Shown: positions 7,355-11,081 of the stretch, one piece after another | Layout of the letters: the number at the start of each line of letters is the position of its first letter | Position numbering within the stretch: position 1 is the stretch's first letter | Origin: an uncultured Bacilli bacterium | Lineage (GTDB): Bacteria > Bacillota_I > Bacilli_A > RF39 > UBA660 | NCBI GenBank assembly: GCA_934096025.1 | Contig: CAKOLP010000019.1 | Span: 1-11,081 of the forward strand | Direction of reading: 5' to 3' | Length of the DNA stretch: 11,081 nucleotides | Position numbers and translations under genes: made by a program | Notes under the pieces: generated by a model | Told to the model about the DNA's origin: nothing | The model's input: only the letters and a program-made list of their open reading frames with translations | The model's database searches: none

Positions 7355-8695
7355 TTATTGTAACATTTTCTTTATATCTGTTAACATGTTATTCAAGTTA
7401 TCATTTGTTTCTAATTCTTCTTTTATTTTATCACAAGCTGTAGATACTGTTGAGTGGTCTCTCCCCCCAAATTCTAGGCCAATTTTCGATAAATTTTCAT
7501 CTGTTTCTGTACGACATAAGTACATTGCTATATGTCTAGGTCTAACAACTGTATTAGTTCTCCGTTTACTTTTTAAATCTTCCACTGCTATTTTAAAGTA
7601 TTGAGCTACCGCAGATTGTATGGAAGATATGGAATTGTTGATAAATATATTTGTATTAACATAATCTTTCAAAGCTTCTATAGCAAAATCCAAGGTTATT
7701 TTATCAGGTACCATCATTGCTGTATATGCCAGAAGCCTATTAATTGTCCCCTCAATATGCCTTACATCATTAACACAAGAATTAGCAATATATTCAATAA
7801 CATCTTCATTTAATTTGTTCTCTATACTTGTATTTTTGACTTTAGCCCTTATAATCTCACATCTTAAATCAAAATCCGGAGGATAGATATCCACAGGTAA
7901 TCCCCACATAAATCTACTTCTAAGCCGTTCTTCTATTTTCTTTAAGTCATCCGGGCTTTTATCACTACTTATAATTATTTGTTTATTTGCTTGGTGTAAG
8001 GCATTAAATGTGTGAAAAAACTCTTGTTGTGTTCTTTCTGCTCCTACTAAAAACTGTATATCATCTATTATAAGTACATCTACATTTCGATATTTATTCT
8101 TAAATTGATTAGCAAAATTTAAATTGTTTTGGGTTGCAATCCCCGTAAATTCGGTCATAAATTCATTACTTGTTGTATATAAAACCTTTAGATTAGAGTG
8201 ATCTTTTATATAATTTCCAATAGCTTGCATTAAATGTGTTTTCCCAAGACCACTACGTCCATAAATAAACAAAGGATTATGAATAGTTCCGGGAGCTTCT
8301 GCTACAGACCTAGCTGCAATAAAAGCTAATCTATTTGAATTACCCACAATATAAGAATCAAAAGTAAACTTTGGATTTAGATTCGTTTGCCACTCTATTT
8401 CTTTTTCTTGTATTTCTTCTTCTAACACAGGTTGAATAAATGTTTCAACTTCATCTTCCGTAATATACTTAAAAGTATAGTTAATCCCTGTCATTGAGAA
8501 GAATATACTATCTATTACATTTGCATAAGTTTCAGTTAGCATTTGTTTATGTATTTCCATTGGAACCTTAATAGTAATAACATTATTAACTATTGAAAGA
8601 ATTTCAAGCTTCGAAAACCATATAGTATAAGCATTTTGACTTACTTGATTTTGAACCTCATATAAAAATTTCGAAAAAAGTTCTTCCGTTTTCAA
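7355..8695 (-). CDS. dnaA: Chromosomal replication initiator DnaA
   Basis: DnaA binds DnaA boxes, opens the origin and helps load the helicase. The 446 residues match the Firmicutes length. Domains: I at about 1-77 (interaction domain; starts MKTEELFSKFLYEVQ), a short linker II (about 78-105), AAA+ III with Walker A GRSGLGKTH (146-154), Walker B VLIIDDIQF (207-215), sensor I IISSDKSP (241-248), RLRSRF (257-262) and sensor II VRHIEGTINRL (311-321), then DNA-binding domain IV with RPRHIAMYLCR (385-395) and the box-contacting GGRDHSTVSTA (410-420). The start is TTG, not ATG: an in-frame stop lies just upstream, a GGGGTGAGG ribosome-binding site is close, and domain I aligns from this residue. 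The TTG and the long leader (about 200 nt) may limit DnaA output. It is transcribed from a promoter inside the upstream DnaA-box cluster. Confidence 0.97.
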   Translation of the reverse strand: MKTEELFSKFLYEVQNQVSQNAYTIWFSKLEILSIVNNVITIKVPMEIHKQMLTETYANVIDSIFFSMTGINYTFKYITEDEVETFIQPVLEEEIQEKEIEWQTNLNPKFTFDSYIVGNSNRLAFIAARSVAEAPGTIHNPLFIYGRSGLGKTHLMQAIGNYIKDHSNLKVLYTTSNEFMTEFTGIATQNNLNFANQFKNKYRNVDVLIIDDIQFLVGAERTQQEFFHTFNALHQANKQIIISSDKSPDDLKKIEERLRSRFMWGLPVDIYPPDFDLRCEIIRAKVKNTSIENKLNEDVIEYIANSCVNDVRHIEGTINRLLAYTAMMVPDKITLDFAIEALKDYVNTNIFINNSISSIQSAVAQYFKIAVEDLKSKRRTNTVVRPRHIAMYLCRTETDENLSKIGLEFGGRDHSTVSTACDKIKEELETNDNLNNMLTDIKKMLQ

Positions 8696-8744
8696 TACCT
8701 CACCCCACTAACTAAAAAATTCCTACTAAAATAATAACCCATTT

Positions 8745-8988
8745 TGTGGAAAAAAAAAAGCCTAAATTTACAAAAAATACTTATTAACAAATAAATTCCA
8801 AATAATACCCTTGATATTCCCGAGTTTCCCCAAGTTATCCCCACAATTAACAAAAATTTTAATCCTCAGTACTTATCCCCAATCTGTTAACAAATGCACT
8901 TTTGATAAAATGTTGTTAATTATGTGGATAAAATTGATAAGTTATCAACAAATTATCCACAATCCCCAAAAATGGCTAGTTATCAACA
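8745..8988. other. Replication origin oriC, upstream DnaA-box cluster
   Basis: This lies in the 325-nt gap between dnaA and the phosphoesterase gene. Boxes against TTATCCACA: perfect at 8953-8961 (+) and 8923-8931 (-); one mismatch at 8835-8843 (+) and 8873-8881 (+), both TTATCCCCA, at 8942-8950 (+) and 8980-8988 (+), both TTATCAACA, and at 8745-8753 (-), TTTTCCACA. A two-mismatch candidate is TTATTAACA at 8781-8789. A 15-nt palindrome TTGATAAGTTATCAA (8934-8948) joins two half-sites. The left part (8746-8812) is very AT-rich with a ten-A run. Gene context (dnaA, dnaN, divergent rpmH/rnpA) supports oriC; the strongest unwinding candidate is in the other cluster, between dnaA and dnaN. Confidence 0.92.
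8919..8948 (-). promoter_or_regulatory. dnaA promoter inside the DnaA boxes
   Basis: On the minus strand, TTGATA (8948-8943) and CATAAT (8924-8919) are each one base from consensus, spaced 18 nt. The -35 overlaps the box at 8942-8950 and the spacer contains the perfect box 8923-8931, so DnaA binding should block it: the classic autorepression layout. The leader to the dnaA start would be about 215 nt. Confidence 0.55.
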
Positions 8989-8996
8989 ATAAATCA

Positions 8997-9005
8997 TGAT
9001 ATAAT
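8997..9005 (+). promoter_or_regulatory. Extended -10 promoter for the phosphoesterase gene
   Basis: TGATATAAT is an extended -10 identical to that of dnaN. No good -35 is seen. The expected start (near 9012) is only about 9 nt before the ATG at 9021, giving an almost leaderless message that would cut into the AAGGTG ribosome-binding site (9010-9015). DnaA box 8980-8988 lies where the -35 region would be. Confidence 0.45.
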
Positions 9006-9020
9006 CAAAAAGGTGTATAT

Positions 9021-9833
9021 ATGAAAAAGATAGCAGTATTAAATGATATTCACGGCAACCTTTTACTATTAAATAAAGTAATAACAAGTTTAGAGGATAA
9101 AAATATAGATAAGTATATTATTTGTGGAGATTTTTTAACCGACGGTCCTGATGCGAACAAAATTATAGATACTATTAAAAAATTAAATGCTGAAGTAATA
9201 CTTGGAAACAGAGAAGAAAGTATTTTAGAGATTATTAATAAAAAATTCGCACCAGATATAAAGGGATATCCCTTGGTTTATACAGCAAATAGTTTAAGTC
9301 CCGAAAATATTTTGTATCTGGAAAGCCTACCTAAATATAAAATAATTGATTATGCCGGAAAGAAAATTTGTATTTCCCATGGAAGTCCTTATAACATAAG
9401 GGATATGATAAACTCCAAAGAGGAATTATTTTTTCAAAATATTCAAAAATATTTTCCTGCTGACATTTATTTGTTTGCACACTCTCATCGGCCATTTTAT
9501 AAAGAATATCAAAATAAATATTTTATTAATACCGGAGCAGTTAATTGTCTAGTTGGTAAGAAAAAGGTTACTTCTTACGGGATAATTACAATTGATTCTA
9601 ACTTAATTAACTATGAACAAATATATCTTCCTTATAATATGGAAGAACTAAAAGAGTATTATTTAGATAGCGATTATTATAAAAAATGTCCAGAATGGAG
9701 TATTATTTTACTAAATGTATTAAACTCTGGATGTGATTATTGTGAATTGTTTTCTAATCAATTTAATTTTTCCAAAAGCGTAACAGAAAATTTTACTAAT
9801 TTTGTGAAAAATTACAATTTACCTATTAAATAA
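9021..9833 (+). CDS. Calcineurin-like metallophosphoesterase
   Basis: This 270-residue protein is a predicted cytoplasmic two-metal phosphoesterase; no signal peptide or membrane segment is seen. All the metal-binding motifs of the family are present: DIH (Asp9, His11), GD (Asp37) in GDFLTDGP, GNRE (Asn63), SHG (His120) and HSH (His154, His156), followed by FINTGAVN (168-175). The C-terminal part (about 205-270) has no motif I recognise and several Cys. The substrate cannot be told: relatives act on cyclic nucleotides, dinucleoside polyphosphates, phosphoproteins or nucleic acids. It is divergent from dnaA across oriC and co-oriented with replication. It is not a standard member of the origin neighbourhood, so proximity alone does not prove a replication role. 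The ATG has AAGGTG six to seven nt upstream. Confidence 0.85.
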   Translation: MKKIAVLNDIHGNLLLLNKVITSLEDKNIDKYIICGDFLTDGPDANKIIDTIKKLNAEVILGNREESILEIINKKFAPDIKGYPLVYTANSLSPENILYLESLPKYKIIDYAGKKICISHGSPYNIRDMINSKEELFFQNIQKYFPADIYLFAHSHRPFYKEYQNKYFINTGAVNCLVGKKKVTSYGIITIDSNLINYEQIYLPYNMEELKEYYLDSDYYKKCPEWSIILLNVLNSGCDYCELFSNQFNFSKSVTENFTNFVKNYNLPIK

Positions 9834-9893
9834 ATGTATGGCTTTATCTAAATGTCAACAATAGTAACCTATTATATATAAATGATATTTTGC

Positions 9894-9923
9894 TTGACTT
9901 ATTTACGTTTTAAATACTATAAT
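9894..9923 (+). promoter_or_regulatory. Orphan sigma-A-like promoter, antisense to the repeat gene
   Basis: TTGACT (9894-9899), an 18-nt spacer and consensus TATAAT (9918-9923) form one of the best promoters in the window. Downstream on the plus strand are only 8-9-codon open frames before the convergent repeat gene. The transcript, from about 9930, would be a small RNA or an antisense RNA to the 3' end of that gene. The rest of 9834-10034 shows no gene. Confidence 0.55.
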
Positions 9924-10027
9924 CTTGAGTTTGAAAGTTGTACATTAAACCACGATATATCTTTTCTAAATTATATTTTAAACTTCATTTAATGATTATT
10001 ATTATTCAACAAAAATAGATAATGAAT

Positions 10028-10056
10028 AAAAAAAGACAATTAGAATTCTAATCGTC
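10028..10056 (-). terminator. Intrinsic terminator of the nonapeptide-repeat gene
   Basis: On the minus strand, GACGATTAG-AATT-CTAATTGTC forms a 9-bp stem with one G·U pair, followed by seven T. On the plus strand the same position is an A·C mismatch, so the structure favours minus-strand transcription. It starts just after the stop codon of the repeat gene and marks its 3' end. Confidence 0.75.
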
Positions 10057-10061
10057 ATAAA

Positions 10062-10448
10062 TTATCTTCTTCTGCGAAGAGTTTGTTCAGTTTCTTGTTC
10101 ATAAATATCCACAGGCATCTTCATGTCATCTGTGATCATACCAGCCCTATTAATACGTTCAAATAAGTCATCTTTATTAATAGGTGTTATCATATCGGCT
10201 TTATTAATACTTTCAAACATGACAGCTTCACTAATAGGTCTTGACATATCGTCTCTATTAATGCTTTCAAGCATGCCAGCTTTACTAATAGGTGCTACCA
10301 TACCGGCTCTATTAATATATTCAAACATGCCAGCTTTATTAATAGGTGTTACTAGATCGTCTCTATTAATGCTTTCAAACATATCAGCTTTATTAATAGG
10401 TGTTACCAAATCGGCTTTATCGATATTTTCCATTATATTTTTATTCAT
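10062..10448 (-). CDS. Nonapeptide-repeat protein of unknown function
   Basis: I do not recognise a family. The 128 residues consist of a short start (1-8), eleven tandem 9-residue repeats (9-107) and an end (108-128) with a Glu/Gln stretch and RRRR. The repeat consensus is I-N-[KR]-[AD]-[DG]-[ML] plus three residues that alternate between FES-like and VTP-like, so the higher-order unit is 18 residues with Pro closing every second one. There is no signal peptide or membrane segment. Coding on this strand is well supported: AAGGAGG eight nt before the ATG, a promoter (10471-10500), a stem-loop terminator right after the stop, and good protein-level repeat conservation. The gene is head-on to replication and lies between two plus-strand genes, which suggests insertion into the oriC-rpmH interval. 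A short solenoid with an Arg-rich tail is possible; function is unknown. Confidence 0.75.
   Translation of the reverse strand: MNKNIMENIDKADLVTPINKADMFESINRDDLVTPINKAGMFEYINRAGMVAPISKAGMLESINRDDMSRPISEAVMFESINKADMITPINKDDLFERINRAGMITDDMKMPVDIYEQETEQTLRRRR
10128..10424 (-). repeat. Eleven 27-nt tandem repeats (54-nt alternating unit)
   Basis: The coding repeats of the nonapeptide protein are visible in the DNA: plus-strand CTTTATTAATAGGTGTTA-type and CTTTATTAATACTTTCAAA-type units alternate. Copies differ by scattered substitutions, but every unit keeps 27 nt exactly, so the frame is never broken. Such arrays can change copy number by slippage or recombination. Confidence 0.9.
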
Positions 10449-10470
10449 ATTAACTCCCTCCTTGAAAATA

Positions 10471-10500
10471 AGTATAACATATTTAAACTTTTTTGTTCAA
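10471..10500 (-). promoter_or_regulatory. Promoter of the nonapeptide-repeat gene
   Basis: On the minus strand, TTGAAC (10500-10495) is spaced 18 nt from TATACT (10476-10471). The latter is preceded by TGT, making an extended -10. The leader to the ATG is about 15-20 nt and holds the strong AAGGAGG ribosome-binding site (10457-10463). Confidence 0.6.
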
Positions 10501-10734
10501 AAAATATGTAAATTTTATAAGAATTAAGTTAGAAATGTTAACCTAAACAGTAGTGATTCCAAAAATATGTTAAAAAATTTTTTTGCGAGATTGTGTGCTA
10601 TCGCTATTTGTTTTTTATATAATTATGATTATTTGACAACAAATGAAAAAAACAAAAACTATTAAAAATTGAATTTTTGTACAAAAATTAAGTGCTTGTT
10701 TTATTTCAGTTTTACTTTCAAAATTCGATTTTTC
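10501..10734. other. Noncoding divergent interval with an 18-bp palindrome
   Basis: No gene is seen between the divergent promoters of the repeat gene and rpmH. The stretch is very AT-rich. It holds a perfect 18-bp palindrome AATTTTTGTACAAAAATT at 10672-10689, about 45 nt upstream of the rpmH -35, and a less regular GCGA...TCGC pair at 10585-10604 after a T run. An isolated TTGACA at 10633-10638 has no matching -10. Confidence 0.5.
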
Positions 10735-10764
10735 TTGACTTCCTTATTAAATTAATATTATAAT
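10735..10764 (+). promoter_or_regulatory. rpmH promoter
   Basis: TTGACT (10735-10740), an 18-nt spacer and consensus TATAAT (10759-10764) form a strong sigma-A-type promoter, as expected for a ribosomal protein gene. The leader of about 28 nt carries AAAGGAAG as ribosome-binding site. Confidence 0.8.
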
Positions 10765-10798
10765 AAATACGCTTAAGAAGAAAGGAAGAATTATAAAT

Positions 10799-10921
10799 AT
10801 GAAAAGAACTTATCAACCAAATAAAAGAAGACGCGCAAAGAAACATGGCTTTTTTGCTCGTAAAAAAACAGATATATTAAACAATAGACGTCGTAAAGGT
10901 CGTAAAGTTTTATGTAAGTAA
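10799..10921 (+). CDS. rpmH: Ribosomal protein bL34
   Basis: bL34 is a small, very basic protein of the large ribosomal subunit. The 40-residue product begins MKRTYQPNKRRRAKKHGFFARKK in codons 1-23 and ends RRRKGRKVLCK, matching the family at both ends. The usual bacterial length is about 44; about four residues are missing from the middle, where the family has a KNGRRVLAAR-like stretch and this protein has TDILNN (24-29). AAGGA lies 12 nt before the ATG, slightly far. Followed after a terminator-like hairpin by rnpA, the standard rpmH-rnpA pair, facing away from oriC. Confidence 0.95.
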   Translation: MKRTYQPNKRRRAKKHGFFARKKTDILNNRRRKGRKVLCK

Positions 10922-10948
10922 AAAAGCCACTGAAAATGTGGTTTTTTT
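10921..10948 (+). terminator. Attenuator/terminator between rpmH and rnpA
   Basis: AAAAAGCCAC-TGAAAAT-GTGGTTTTTTT forms a stem (CCAC/GTGG, a G·U pair and A-U pairs) running into a seven-T tract right at the rpmH stop. It probably lets only part of the transcription into rnpA, fitting the far higher need for L34 than for RNase P protein. A second TGTGGTTTTTT follows at 10953-10963. Confidence 0.7.
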
Positions 10949-10977
10949 CCTCTGTGGTTTTTTAGAAAGGCATTACT

Positions 10978-11081
10978 ATGAAAAGATACGAAATGGTCAA
11001 ATCTCATGAAGACTTCAATGAGATTATAAATAAAGGAAATAAAATAAAAGGAAAGTATGTATATATTTTTTTCAAAGAAAA
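10978..11081 (+). CDS. rnpA: RNase P protein component (partial, 3' end cut by window)
   Basis: This is the protein subunit that helps the RNase P RNA remove tRNA 5' leaders. Only 34 codons are visible: MKRYEMVKSHEDFNEIINKG then a basic stretch and KYVYIFFKE. The start, the K-x-x-x-DF-x-x-II-x-KG pattern and the position after rpmH match RnpA N-termini (as in B. subtilis KKHEDFQ). The catalytic-RNA-binding RNR motif would lie beyond the window. The ATG has GAAAGG seven nt upstream. Confidence 0.92.
   Translation, partial: MKRYEMVKSHEDFNEIINKGNKIKGKYVYIFFKE

Noticed and set aside
8811..8999. Plus-strand open frame within oriC
   Set aside because: It covers the DnaA boxes, has no ribosome-binding site and no recognisable protein pattern; chance frame.
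8701..9020. CRISPR array or iteron plasmid origin
   Set aside because: The repeats are DnaA boxes with irregular spacing and orientation; there are no direct repeats with unique spacers and no plasmid replication gene.
8990..9020. ParB parS site near the origin
   Set aside because: No TGTTTCACGTGAAACA-like sequence was found here or elsewhere in the window.
10123..10527. Plus-strand open frame of 134 codons with repeated hydrophobic stretches, antisense to the repeat gene
   Set aside because: It has no ribosome-binding site, and its repetitive look is the complement of the 27-nt coding repeats on the minus strand, which has a full set of expression signals.
10633..10638. TTGACA upstream of rpmH as a promoter
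   Set aside because: No -10 at suitable spacing; the promoter at 10735-10764 explains rpmH.
10813..11007. Minus-strand open frame across rpmH and the start of rnpA
   Set aside because: It is the shadow of two well-recognised plus-strand genes and runs through their terminator hairpin.

Overview
The window is the chromosomal replication-origin region of an AT-rich, low-GC Gram-positive bacterium. The order gyrA-gyrB-recF-dnaN-dnaA / oriC / rpmH-rnpA is the classic Firmicutes arrangement. A ComK-family protein, a family I know only from Bacilli, points to class Bacilli, perhaps one of its small-genome or gut lineages (Erysipelotrichales- or RF39-like); that placement is inference. UGA is a stop (recF ends in TGA) and Trp is TGG, so this is not a Mycoplasma-type code.

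Left arm (20-8695, all on the minus strand, running away from the origin): dnaA (initiator, TTG start), dnaN (sliding clamp), a short ComK-like gene, recF, gyrB and gyrA. dnaN has its own promoter and a probable terminator. The ComK-like gene stands as a separate unit. recF-gyrB-gyrA look like one tightly coupled operon (4-nt overlap recF/gyrB, 9-nt gap gyrB/gyrA) behind an extended -10 promoter. The S4-domain gene (yaaA/rlbA) that usually sits between dnaN and recF is absent, and the ComK-like gene is in its place.

Origin: DnaA boxes occur in two clusters flanking dnaA. The upstream cluster (about 8745-8988) has two perfect and several one-mismatch boxes and contains a dnaA promoter. The downstream cluster (7277-7294) is two abutting boxes followed directly by CTA-TTA-TTA-TTA, which matches the DnaA-trio unwinding element. 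This is a bipartite oriC with the likely unwinding site between dnaA and dnaN.

Right arm (9021-11081): a calcineurin-like metallophosphoesterase (+), then an unrecognised gene on the minus strand (head-on to replication) made of eleven 9-residue repeats with an Arg-rich tail, then rpmH (+, a short 40-residue L34) and the start of rnpA (+, cut by the window edge). An orphan sigma-A-like promoter on the plus strand points into the 3' end of the repeat gene.

The most unusual items are the short ComK-like gene inside the replication cluster, the nonapeptide-repeat protein next to the origin, and the compact box-plus-trio unwinding element. Atypical residues in conserved motifs of GyrB (EGESAGG) and GyrA (around Tyr122) are also noted.
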